Shown one piece after another: positions 11,414 through 18,932 of a stretch of DNA of 64,000 bases; position 1 is the first letter of the stretch; every line of letters begins with the position of its first letter. A model generated the notes under the pieces. That model saw only the letters and a program-made list of their open reading frames with translations. It was not told the origin of the DNA and made no database searches. Source of the stretch: a virus. Made by a program: the position numbers and the translations under genes. Location of the stretch: the IMG/VR virus record IMGVR_UViG_3300032224_000809, positions 1 to 64,000 of that record; one strand, given 5' to 3'.

Positions 11414-12001
11414 ATGATAAAGACAGAATACTTTCCTGGGGTAGTTGGATACTCTGGATTAATTCCAGAATCTATTGGTTATGTTGAAGATATTGTTGAT
11501 CTTGCAAATAAAGAACTTATATCTTGGCATAAAACAACAACTGGTCGTGGCAATGTAAATGCTGCAACAGTGATACCAGAATTGCGTCAAGGCTCAGTTA
11601 TTGGTCTTAATGGAATTAGTAAAGAAGAAAAAGTATTTTTGGCGGTATCTACTTTAAAAAATGCAGCAAATCTTGCAGTAAAAGAATGTCTTAATGACTA
11701 TCAAAATAGTTATGGATATTTTGATTTAGAAGGAGAAGGTTGGGCCCTATTAAAGTATGAAGTTGGAGATTTTTTTAAATTGCACACAGATGCCTCTAGG
11801 GCATATCCAAGACAAGTATCTACGGTATACTATATTAATGATGACTACCTTGGAGGAGAAATAAATTTTAAATATATAGACTTAGAATTAAAACCAAAAA
11901 AAGATGAGTTTTTAGTTTTTCCATCAACAAACCTATTTTCTCATTATGCAAAAGAAGTGATAGCGGGTACAAAATATTCAATGCCAAACTGGTTTAGATA
12001 A
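11414..12001 (+). CDS. Fe(II)/2-oxoglutarate dioxygenase, prolyl-4-hydroxylase-like (1)
   Basis: 195 aa from the ATG at 11414, 1 nt after the previous stop; an ATG at 11402 is also in frame. The conserved core is present: H-x-D in 'FKLHTDAS', 'STVYYINDDYLGGEINF', the distal His in 'LFSHYAKEV' and a basic 2OG-binding residue in 'GTKYSMPNWF'. These enzymes use O2, Fe(II) and 2-oxoglutarate to hydroxylate side chains, as in prolyl hydroxylases. Its position directly after the INT-Hint protein makes that protein the obvious substrate candidate, by inference only. Confidence 0.85.
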   Translation: MIKTEYFPGVVGYSGLIPESIGYVEDIVDLANKELISWHKTTTGRGNVNAATVIPELRQGSVIGLNGISKEEKVFLAVSTLKNAANLAVKECLNDYQNSYGYFDLEGEGWALLKYEVGDFFKLHTDASRAYPRQVSTVYYINDDYLGGEINFKYIDLELKPKKDEFLVFPSTNLFSHYAKEVIAGTKYSMPNWFR

Positions 12002-12010
12002 GGATAAAAA

Positions 12011-12604
12011 ATGGAAAAAACAATATTAGGTGATAAGATAGTGGTATACCACAATATATCTAAAACCCCAATGGTAATTATTGATGCAGCCAATGAAATC
12101 ACCAATAAATATCCAAATGTTGGATTTAAAAATGCCACAATTAATAATCATCAATATGATACAAGTTTAAGATCTTGTACCGTTTTTAGTTTATTTCCAG
12201 ACAAATCTGATAAGTCACTTGCTGGAGTAAATGCAAGATTAGAAAAGGTAAAACTTAATCAAAAAATAATTAGCCAAACATCCCTTGCATTGATTGATTT
12301 TATTAAAGAATACGGATTCAAGATTATAGAAAGAGAAGCCTGGGAATTGTTATCATATGAAGAAACTCAAAAACTTACCTGGCACTCAGATAATGGAGAT
12401 CCACACCCTTGCCTAGTTTCCCTGGTTTATTATTTAAATGATGACTATGAGGGTGGAGAGGTGGAGTTTAAAGACCATATAGGTACTCCTTTTAAACCCT
12501 CTGCAGGAGATCTTTTGATCTTTCCATCATCAGTAGAATATGTTCATAGGGTTCTTCCAATAACAAGTGGAAGAAAATATGCTGCTATCTCCTTTTGTAA
12601 GTAA
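12011..12604 (+). CDS. Fe(II)/2-oxoglutarate dioxygenase, prolyl-4-hydroxylase-like (2)
   Basis: A 197-aa protein with H-x-D in 'LTWHSDNGD', 'SLVYYLNDDYEGGEVEF', 'AGDLLIFPSSVEYVHRV' (distal His) and 'GRKYAAISF' (2OG-binding basic residue). It is clearly related to the preceding gene and to the enzyme at 24608 in the core, but its N-terminal 100 residues differ, as expected for a separate substrate. It ends 2 nt from the end of the convergent lysin gene. Confidence 0.88.
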   Translation: MEKTILGDKIVVYHNISKTPMVIIDAANEITNKYPNVGFKNATINNHQYDTSLRSCTVFSLFPDKSDKSLAGVNARLEKVKLNQKIISQTSLALIDFIKEYGFKIIEREAWELLSYEETQKLTWHSDNGDPHPCLVSLVYYLNDDYEGGEVEFKDHIGTPFKPSAGDLLIFPSSVEYVHRVLPITSGRKYAAISFCK

Positions 12605-12606
12605 AA

Positions 12607-13158
12607 CTACTTAGGAAACTTTAACATCCACTCTTTAGTCTTAGCAGTAATGCCCTTCCAAGAAGACCAGTTCTCCCCACCATTAGACATGTAGTATGCT
12701 ATTTCGGCATTTTTGACGGGATTGAAAAGTTCAGCATTAGATTCAATATCAAACTTGTCTCTACGATCAGGACCAAGAGAGTCAATCATATTGATCTGAA
12801 ACATTCCGTATGAAGAGTCTCCTGTTTTGTGATTGCCATTAAAAGCCAGTGGACGGCCATTAGATTCCTTCTTTGCAATAGCCCAAGCCACGACTAGATC
12901 ATTGCCCTTAAAACCAACAAGGCCAAGAAGTTCCTTAAGTTCTAAATCTGTTAGAGATGTCTTATTTTCAAAACTCTCTAGTCTTTTTGCCTTAGAAACC
13001 AAAAAAACCTCTTTCGAGGCGTTTTGTGATGACTGAGCCTGTTCCAGGCTTAGGTTATTTTTTGTATTATTAGCATTAGCAGCGTTTATTGATGTTCCAA
13101 CCAACAGACTAATACTGAGTATGCTGATGATTTCCTTGTTTCTTTCGATCCATTTAAT
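12607..13158 (-). CDS. Secreted lysozyme-like / SLT transglycosylase (lysin candidate)
   Basis: A leftward 183-aa protein starting at MIKWIERNKEIIS with GGAGG just upstream. Residues about 10-29 form a signal peptide or membrane anchor (ISILSISLLVGTSINAANA). The C-terminal half has the transglycosylase core: catalytic Glu in 'AIAKKESNGRPLAFNG', then 'GDSSYGMFQIN' and 'NAEIAYYMSNGGENWSSW'. It would cut the glycan chain of peptidoglycan outside the membrane. It is the only leftward gene inside the tail-fibre cassette and has its own promoter, so its timing can differ from its neighbours. It may be the lysin or a virion-associated wall hydrolase. Confidence 0.82.
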   Translation of the reverse strand: MKWIERNKEIISILSISLLVGTSINAANANNTKNNLSLEQAQSSQNASKEVFLVSKAKRLESFENKTSLTDLELKELLGLVGFKGNDLVVAWAIAKKESNGRPLAFNGNHKTGDSSYGMFQINMIDSLGPDRRDKFDIESNAELFNPVKNAEIAYYMSNGGENWSSWKGITAKTKEWMLKFPK

Positions 13159-13209
13159 CATAGTTTCCTCCTTAGAAAACAATAACACCCTGGTAGGTGT
13201 CTACTGATA

Positions 13210-13249
13210 AGTATAACATAATTTTACTAGGTTTGGCAGCAAAAGTCAA
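13210..13249 (-). promoter_or_regulatory. Promoter of the leftward lysin gene
   Basis: Read leftward: TTGACT at 13249-13244, 17 nt, TAAAAT at 13226-13221. A second extended -10, TGTTATACT, sits at 13218-13210. The start is about 45 nt before the ATG. Confidence 0.6.
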
Positions 13250-13258
13250 GTTTAAGCG

Positions 13259-13267
13259 TGGTATAAT
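13259..13267 (+). promoter_or_regulatory. Extended -10 promoter, leaderless start
   Basis: TGGTATAAT ends 8 nt before the ATG at 13276. It diverges from the lysin promoter, with the two signals back to back. Confidence 0.65.
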
Positions 13268-13275
13268 TATTTATC

Positions 13276-13806
13276 ATGGCAAAAGACTCAGTTAAATATT
13301 CAATACCTTATCCAGAGGACTCTGATCCTGTTGATATAACTAATGATATTAAAGTTATTGTTGATAGATTAGAAACAATTCTTCCACCCCTTGGTGTCTC
13401 ATATTTTGAGATTCTTGTAAGAAATGAAACAGGTAATACAATTCCTGCGGGGTATCCAGTTTATGCAGTAGGATCAAATGTAGATTCAAATAGTACTGTA
13501 AGAACTAAGATTGCTCTTTCTACTCCAGTAATAACAAAGCCAATTTTAGGTTTAACAAAAACATCTCTTGGAAATAATTCTAATGGCGTTGTAGTTGTTG
13601 CTGGTGTTGTTGAAGGAGTAAACACAAGTTCATTTTTAGCAGGAGATGTTTTATACGTTGCAAATGGCGGGGGACTAACAAAGACTCGTCCTGACTCTGG
13701 TGGAGCAGCAGTAGGAATTGTAGGACATGCAGCAACTACAGGAGTAGTAATAGTTCAAGCAAAAGGAAACGGTACATGGGGCGCACTTGCTGCTGGCCTC
13801 TCGTAA
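13276..13806 (+). CDS. Virion surface/tail protein, 176 aa
   Basis: MAKDSVKYSIPYPEDSD... Residues about 50-176 form a beta-rich domain: 'VRNETGNTIPAGYPVYAVG', 'ILGLTKTSLGNNSNGVVVVAGVVEGVNTSSFLAGDVLYVANGG'. This GYPVYA ... AGDVLYV pattern occurs in cyanophage-type fibre and decoration proteins. The product is probably exposed on the tail. It has its own leaderless promoter. Confidence 0.55.
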   Translation: MAKDSVKYSIPYPEDSDPVDITNDIKVIVDRLETILPPLGVSYFEILVRNETGNTIPAGYPVYAVGSNVDSNSTVRTKIALSTPVITKPILGLTKTSLGNNSNGVVVVAGVVEGVNTSSFLAGDVLYVANGGGLTKTRPDSGGAAVGIVGHAATTGVVIVQAKGNGTWGALAAGLS

Positions 13807-13809
13807 TCG

Positions 13810-13818
13810 TGGTATAAT
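13810..13818 (+). promoter_or_regulatory. Extended -10 promoter, leaderless start
   Basis: TGGTATAAT ends exactly 6 nt before the ATG at 13825. Confidence 0.65.
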
Positions 13819-13824
13819 CTAAAT

Positions 13825-14232
13825 ATGCCAACATTAAGAACAACTACAGTCACATCATCTCAGGCAACTAATGCCAATGGCGAGATTGAAATTGGAGCAA
13901 CTCCTCCAATTGTAAGATGGACTGTTGTAAAAGGCGATAGCGCATCATTTAGAATTTATGTTGAAGATGATAAGCAGGTTGCTATTAACCCAGATGATTA
14001 TTCAATTAAAGCAGACTTTAGACGTGGATCTTCTTTGCTATTTTCAGTTTTTCCCTCAAAAACAGCATTTGATCTTGCAGGAGAATTTACAGTTTATTTA
14101 GCACCAGGGCAAGCCAAACTTTTATCAACAGGAGATATCTTTGATGTACAGTTAACAGACCCAGTAGTGGTTTGGACTGTTTGCAGAGGCGTTATGAACG
14201 TTATTGCAGAAGTCACTGATAGAACGGTTTAA
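13825..14232 (+). CDS. Tail/baseplate structural protein, 135 aa
   Basis: MPTLRTTTVTSSQATNA... with 'RWTVVKGDSASFRIYVEDD' and a closing 'VVWTVCRGVMNVIAEV', the same signature as the product at 6739 ('KWSVVRGD.SS....' / 'DVIWTPLIGTISV'). This suggests an attachment domain used more than once in the fibre cassette. It is coupled to the next gene by TAATG. Confidence 0.6.
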   Translation: MPTLRTTTVTSSQATNANGEIEIGATPPIVRWTVVKGDSASFRIYVEDDKQVAINPDDYSIKADFRRGSSLLFSVFPSKTAFDLAGEFTVYLAPGQAKLLSTGDIFDVQLTDPVVVWTVCRGVMNVIAEVTDRTV

Positions 14233-14489
14233 TGGCAAAAAGACTTGTTTCTACAATTCTCCCAGCCGTTGCCCTTGGTTTAATAAATCTTAATCCCGTT
14301 GCAGATTTAACAATTAACAAAGCAAACAATATTGCTTTTGAAGTAGCATCAGTACCAAAAAAAGTATTGGTAAATGAAAGTTTACCTTTCAGACTGCGTA
14401 TATCTAACATAGGTTTAGATGGGTATACAAGGCAGAATCCAGCACCGATAGGAGTAGCAATTATTGGCTACAGCAATTATATTCTGTAA
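14232..14489 (+). CDS. Hypothetical structural protein, 85 aa
   Basis: MAKRLVSTILPAVALGLIN... has a mildly hydrophobic N-terminus and a strand-rich body with 'FEVASVPKKVLVNESLPFRLRISNIG'. It is translated by coupling from the upstream gene. Its genomic position suggests a small virion protein; no family was recognised. Confidence 0.5.
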   Translation: MAKRLVSTILPAVALGLINLNPVADLTINKANNIAFEVASVPKKVLVNESLPFRLRISNIGLDGYTRQNPAPIGVAIIGYSNYIL

Positions 14490-14496
14490 AAAATAA

Positions 14497-14505
14497 TGCT
14501 ATAAT
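14497..14505 (+). promoter_or_regulatory. Extended -10 promoter, leaderless start
   Basis: TGCTATAAT ends 6 nt before the ATG at 14512. Confidence 0.6.
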
Positions 14506-14511
14506 AACAAC

Positions 14512-14958
14512 ATGGCCCAAATATCACTCACAGCACTTAAGCAAAAATTCCAGACTGGTGATCGCCCATCACAGGCAGATTACGAAGATCTAATTGACAC
14601 TACCGCAGCACAAGCAACACGTGCAGGCGTATTTGGCAATAATGACAATACCATCTACGGTATTGAAAATGCATCAGTAATTGATAACTTTGATGCAACT
14701 GAATGGAGAATGGTTAAGTACCTTATCTCTATATCTAAGAATTCTGGTGGCGTAAATAAATACTATGCTACAGAAATGACCATCTTGGTTGACGGAGTAA
14801 ATGTATCTGTTAACGAATTTGGAACTATCGACAACGATGGGAATATGGGAACCATTACTGTCTCTCGCACTGGAAATACCGTAACTTTAACAGTTACTCC
14901 AGACCCTGCGATCAAGCCAATCACTGTACGTTATGCACGTATGGGATTAAAGGCATAA
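14512..14958 (+). CDS. Tail fibre protein with shared C-terminal module, 148 aa
   Basis: MAQISLTALKQKFQTGDRPS... opens with 'FQTGDRPSQADYEDLIDT', a motif frequent at the base of phage fibres. The C-terminal ~85 residues ('VKYLISISKNSGGVNKYYATEM.....G....VNEFGTI.N.G.....') correspond to the C-terminus of the 655-aa fibre at 14975 ('AKVLVKTKNGTHTEISELLL...NNIAITEYALVGTNGTLATVTAD'). It is probably a short fibre carrying the same tip fold. Confidence 0.6.
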   Translation: MAQISLTALKQKFQTGDRPSQADYEDLIDTTAAQATRAGVFGNNDNTIYGIENASVIDNFDATEWRMVKYLISISKNSGGVNKYYATEMTILVDGVNVSVNEFGTIDNDGNMGTITVSRTGNTVTLTVTPDPAIKPITVRYARMGLKA

Positions 14959-14974
14959 TAAGGAGATATAAAAA

Positions 14975-16942
14975 ATGGCATCTACAGTAAATAAAGATTT
15001 TAAGATCAAGAATGGTCTTATCGTTGAAGGCGCATCCGCAACAGTCGGTGGCTCAGACGTATTAACAAAGAAGCAGGCAGACATTGATTACATTGTTTCA
15101 CTTGCAGGTGGCGGAGCAGATTCTGCTAACGTTGCAAACAAGGTAGTAAAGCGTGATGCATCAGGTAACTTTGCAGCAGGAACAATCACTGCAGCACTAA
15201 CTGGTAACGCATCAACAGCATCTACACTTGCTACACCAAGAGCAATTGCACTTTCAGGTGATGTTTCTGGTACAGCAAACTTTGATGGTTCAGCAGGAAT
15301 CACAATTACAACAACTCTTAACACAGCATTTGCTACAGATGCAGAAGTTGCTACAGCAAAGTCAGAGGCTATTGCTTCAGCAGCATCAGATGCAACTACA
15401 AAGGCTAATAATGCTAAGTCTGGAGCAGAAGCAACCGCAGCATCTGCACTTTCAACACACGAAGCAGATACAACAAATATTCATGGAATTGCAGATACTG
15501 CACTTCTTGCAACAAAGTCTTATGCTGATGGAAAGGCTTCAGATGCACAAGCAGCAGCAACAACCGCTGCAGCAACAGATGCTACAACTAAGGTTGCAGC
15601 CGAAGCAACTGCACGGGCAACAGCCGTTACAAATGCAATTTCTACTGCTGCATCAGATGCAACTTCTAAGGTTGCAGCAGAAGCAACCGCTAGAGACACA
15701 GCAATTGGAACAGCAATTTCAACAGAAGTTACAAACCGTAACTCTGCTATCTCTTCAGCAATTTCAACAGAAGTTACAAACCGTAACTCAGCAATTTCTA
15801 CTGCAGTTGCAGCCGTTGTTGACTCAGCACCTGCAATGCTTGACACATTGAACGAACTTGCAGCAGCACTTGGAAATAACCCAAATGTTATTACAAACTT
15901 AACCACTACTATTGGAACTAAACTTCCTCTCGCTGGTGGAACACTAACTGGAGCACTTGTTCTTTCAGGTGCACCAACAGCAGATCTTCAAGCAGCAACT
16001 AAGGGCTATGTTGATACAGCAAATACAAATCAGTCAACAACTCTTACAACAGCAATTGCAACTGCAAAGTCAGAAGCAATTTCTACTGCTTCATCAGATG
16101 CTACAACAAAGGCTAACGCAGCCCAGTCTGCTGCAACAACAGCAGCAGCAACAGATGCTACAACAAAGGCTGACGCAGCAAAGGCTTTTGCTACAGCAGC
16201 AGATACAACACTTCGCACAGCAGTAACATCTGATATTGCAACTGCAAAGTCAGAAGCAATCACTGCAGCAGCATCAGATGCTACAACTAAGCGTGATGCA
16301 GCAAAGACTTATGCTGACGGACTTATTGCAACAGAAGTTACTAACCGTAACTCAGCAATCACAGCAGCAACTGGAGCGCTATCAACTTCAACAATTGCAG
16401 AAGGTACAAATAAGTACTTTACAGATGCTAGAGCAGTCGCAGCAGTATCTGGTGCAATTACAGCAGCAGTTGACGCAATCAATACAGATGCAATTGAAGA
16501 AGGTACTTCAAACCTTTACTTCACAAATGCTCGTGCACTAACAGCAGTTGGTGGATCAGTAACAACAGCAATTGCAAATGGTGATTCAACAGCATCACCA
16601 ACATATCTTGCTGTAAAGTTGGGAACACTTGCAAAAGAGTTTGCAGCAACAGTTAACGTACCAACAGCATCAACAGCAACAGCATATTCATGGCCAATTG
16701 CAGATTTCAGATCTGCAAAGGTACTTGTAAAGACCAAGAATGGAACACACACTGAAATTTCAGAGTTACTCCTAACACTTGATACTTCAAACAACATTGC
16801 TATTACAGAATACGCACTTGTTGGAACAAATGGCACACTTGCCACAGTTACAGCAGACGTAAACGGTACTGACGCAAGAATTCGGGTAACAACAATCAAT
16901 GCATCATCAGATGTATACGTTGTTGGAACTCTTATTGCTTAA
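14975..16942 (+). CDS. Long Ala/Thr-rich coiled-coil tail fibre, 655 aa
   Basis: It starts MASTVNKDFKIKNGLIVEG, also the start of the product at 16974. The centre (about residues 110-520) is a long low-complexity helical rod of repeats such as 'ASDATTKA', 'TEVTNRNSAIS' and 'VAAEATA', broken by 'HEADTTNIHGIADTALLATKSYADG'. It contains 'GAPTADLQAATKGYVDTA', a classic phage fibre motif. The C-terminal ~110 residues form the receptor-proximal beta domain shared with the protein at 14512. A GGAGA ribosome site precedes the ATG. Probably a trimeric side or tail fibre. Confidence 0.8.
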   Translation: MASTVNKDFKIKNGLIVEGASATVGGSDVLTKKQADIDYIVSLAGGGADSANVANKVVKRDASGNFAAGTITAALTGNASTASTLATPRAIALSGDVSGTANFDGSAGITITTTLNTAFATDAEVATAKSEAIASAASDATTKANNAKSGAEATAASALSTHEADTTNIHGIADTALLATKSYADGKASDAQAAATTAAATDATTKVAAEATARATAVTNAISTAASDATSKVAAEATARDTAIGTAISTEVTNRNSAISSAISTEVTNRNSAISTAVAAVVDSAPAMLDTLNELAAALGNNPNVITNLTTTIGTKLPLAGGTLTGALVLSGAPTADLQAATKGYVDTANTNQSTTLTTAIATAKSEAISTASSDATTKANAAQSAATTAAATDATTKADAAKAFATAADTTLRTAVTSDIATAKSEAITAAASDATTKRDAAKTYADGLIATEVTNRNSAITAATGALSTSTIAEGTNKYFTDARAVAAVSGAITAAVDAINTDAIEEGTSNLYFTNARALTAVGGSVTTAIANGDSTASPTYLAVKLGTLAKEFAATVNVPTASTATAYSWPIADFRSAKVLVKTKNGTHTEISELLLTLDTSNNIAITEYALVGTNGTLATVTADVNGTDARIRVTTINASSDVYVVGTLIA

Positions 16943-16973
16943 AAAATTAAAATAATAAAGGGGCGTGATCACT

Positions 16974-17429
16974 TTGGCTACAGTCAATAAAGACTTCAAA
17001 GTAAAAAATGGACTACAGGTCGCAGGAACTGCAGTTTTCGGGGGAACAGTACAGGTAGCAACACCAGTATCTGCTTCTGATGCAGCAACAAAGGCATATG
17101 TAGATTCAAAATCAAGTCAAATGGCTTCAGGTGCAATCGCTCCTTCCAACCCAACAGCGGGTGCACTTTGGCTAGACTCTCTAACTAATAGAGTTAATGT
17201 TTATTCTTCAGCAGGATGGGTAACACTTGCTGCAATTGATGACACATTAGATCTACCACAGCACATCCACGATACAGCAATCGATGGTACAGGATTTATT
17301 GTTTCACAATTCCGCAGTGGCGGAAGTTTCAATAGTCCGCAAGGATCAGGTCTCGATGGAGGATCTCCAAGTTCAACTACTTGGGACGTTTCATTCGATG
17401 GTGGTTCAGCAGTAGATAACTTCAATTAA
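16974..17429 (+). CDS. Tail fibre protein, 151 aa, TTG start
   Basis: The start is set at TTG (16974) because the product then begins M-ATVNKDFKVKNGLQVAG, matching the start of the 655-aa fibre, and AAGGGG lies about 10 nt upstream; GTG at 16965 is the alternative. 'PVSASDAATKAYVDSKS' is the fibre motif seen in the larger protein. The C-terminal half is Gly/Ser-rich ('GGSFNSPQGSGLDGGSPSS'), ending in 'FDGGSAVDNFN', as in exposed fibre or decoration proteins. Confidence 0.65.
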   Translation: MATVNKDFKVKNGLQVAGTAVFGGTVQVATPVSASDAATKAYVDSKSSQMASGAIAPSNPTAGALWLDSLTNRVNVYSSAGWVTLAAIDDTLDLPQHIHDTAIDGTGFIVSQFRSGGSFNSPQGSGLDGGSPSSTTWDVSFDGGSAVDNFN

Positions 17430-17436
17430 AAATTGA

Positions 17437-17445
17437 TGTTATAAT
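17437..17445 (+). promoter_or_regulatory. Extended -10 promoter with structured leader
   Basis: TGTTATAAT. The leader holds ATCCG-5 nt-CGGAT (17459-17473), a small hairpin just before the AAGGAG ribosome site of the gene at 17489. Confidence 0.6.
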
Positions 17446-17488
17446 AGTACAGAAAGACATCCGCAGAACGGATAAAAGGAGAATATAA

Positions 17489-18901
17489 ATGGCAACTAGA
17501 ATGCAACAGCGCAGAGGAACTGCAGCCCAATGGACGGCAGCAGATCCAATTTTAGCAGCAGGAGAAATTGGGTTTGAAACAGACACCAGCCAGTTCAAAA
17601 TGGGCGATGGCGTTAATGCATGGTCAACTCTCTCCTACTTTAAGAACTTAGAAGACTTGGGTGGTACTCTTGATGATTACATCCCACTAACCCAAAAGGG
17701 TGCAACCAATGGTGTAGTCCCTCTTGATGGCTCAGGTAAGATTCCAATTGGATACCTTACAAACCTTATTGCAAACGCACCAGAAGCACTTGATACACTT
17801 AAAGAACTTGCAGATGCAGTTACTTATGTTACAAATCAAGTTTCTGGACATAATGGAACAACAACAAATGTTCACGGTATCGCAAATACAGGAGCACTTG
17901 CTACAACTACAGCAGTTACTACAGCAATTGCGACACACGAAGCAGATACAACAAATGTTCACGGAATTGCAGATACATCAGTACTTGAAACAACATCTGG
18001 AGCACAAACTAAGGCCAATGCAGCAGCACTTGCTGAAGTAAATGCTCACAAGGTAATCACAACTTCAGTACACGGAATTGCTGATACAGCACTTCTTGCT
18101 ACAAAGGTATATGCCGATGCAGTAGGAACAACAGAGGCTTCAAGCCGTGCAACAGCAATCTCAACACATAATTCAGCAACAGCAAACGTACACGGAATTT
18201 CTGATACATCTGCTCTTGCTACAAAGACATATGCTGATGGTAATGTTACAACACACAACTCAGCAACAACAAGCGTACACGGAATTGCAGATACTTCACT
18301 TCTTGCAACTAAGTCATACGTAGATACAGCAGATGCTCTTAAGGCAGCGCTTGCATCACCAGCATTCACTGGCACACCAACTGCTCCAACAGCAACAGCA
18401 GGAACAAATACTACACAGGTAGCAACAACAGCGTTCGTAGGAACAGCAGTTTCAGCACTCGTAGCATCTGCTCCAGCAGCACTTGACACACTTAATGAGT
18501 TGGCAGCAGCGCTTGGTAGCGATGCAAACTTCTCAACAACAATGACAAATGCTCTTGCTCTAAAGGCAAGCAAGGCTGAACTTTCAGCAGCAACTGTCGC
18601 ATCATTTAATAACAAGACAACTTCTTACACACCAGTACTTTCAGATGAAGGAAATGTAATTGAAATGGATTCTGCTTCAGCAAATTCTGTTACAATTCCA
18701 CCAAACTCATCAGTAGCATTTACAATTGGTTCATCAATCGATGTATTCCAAAAGGGTACAGGCCAGACAACAATCGTTGCAGGTGCAGGAGTTACAGTTC
18801 TTAATACACCAGGACTCAAGTTCCGTGATCGTTACTCAATGGCAACATTGATCAAGCGTGATACAAATACTTGGATCGTTTCTGGCGACTTGACAGCGTA
18901 A
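17489..18901 (+). CDS. Tail fibre with Mtd-like N-terminal domain, 470 aa
   Basis: It starts 'MATRMQQRRGTAAQWTAADP' and continues 'ILAAGEIGFETDTSQFKMGDG' and 'NAWSTLSYF', the well-known N-terminal domain of phage tropism determinants and fibres (Mtd_N-like). Residues about 60-350 are a repetitive Ala/Thr-rich rod with many 'VHGIADT..LATK.YAD' units. The last ~95 residues match the C-terminal module of the protein at 9373. It is probably a receptor-binding fibre; the two shared C-terminal modules suggest domain swapping. Confidence 0.82.
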   Translation: MATRMQQRRGTAAQWTAADPILAAGEIGFETDTSQFKMGDGVNAWSTLSYFKNLEDLGGTLDDYIPLTQKGATNGVVPLDGSGKIPIGYLTNLIANAPEALDTLKELADAVTYVTNQVSGHNGTTTNVHGIANTGALATTTAVTTAIATHEADTTNVHGIADTSVLETTSGAQTKANAAALAEVNAHKVITTSVHGIADTALLATKVYADAVGTTEASSRATAISTHNSATANVHGISDTSALATKTYADGNVTTHNSATTSVHGIADTSLLATKSYVDTADALKAALASPAFTGTPTAPTATAGTNTTQVATTAFVGTAVSALVASAPAALDTLNELAAALGSDANFSTTMTNALALKASKAELSAATVASFNNKTTSYTPVLSDEGNVIEMDSASANSVTIPPNSSVAFTIGSSIDVFQKGTGQTTIVAGAGVTVLNTPGLKFRDRYSMATLIKRDTNTWIVSGDLTA

Positions 18902-18932
18902 TACAAATTTAATAAGAAAAAAGGAGATATAA

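Noticed and set aside
15228-18615. Gln- or Ala-rich frames overlapping the fibre genes (e.g. 15228-15851, 18046-18615)
   Set aside because: They arise from out-of-frame or reverse reading of Ala/Thr repeat codons; compositions are extreme and starts lack ribosome sites.
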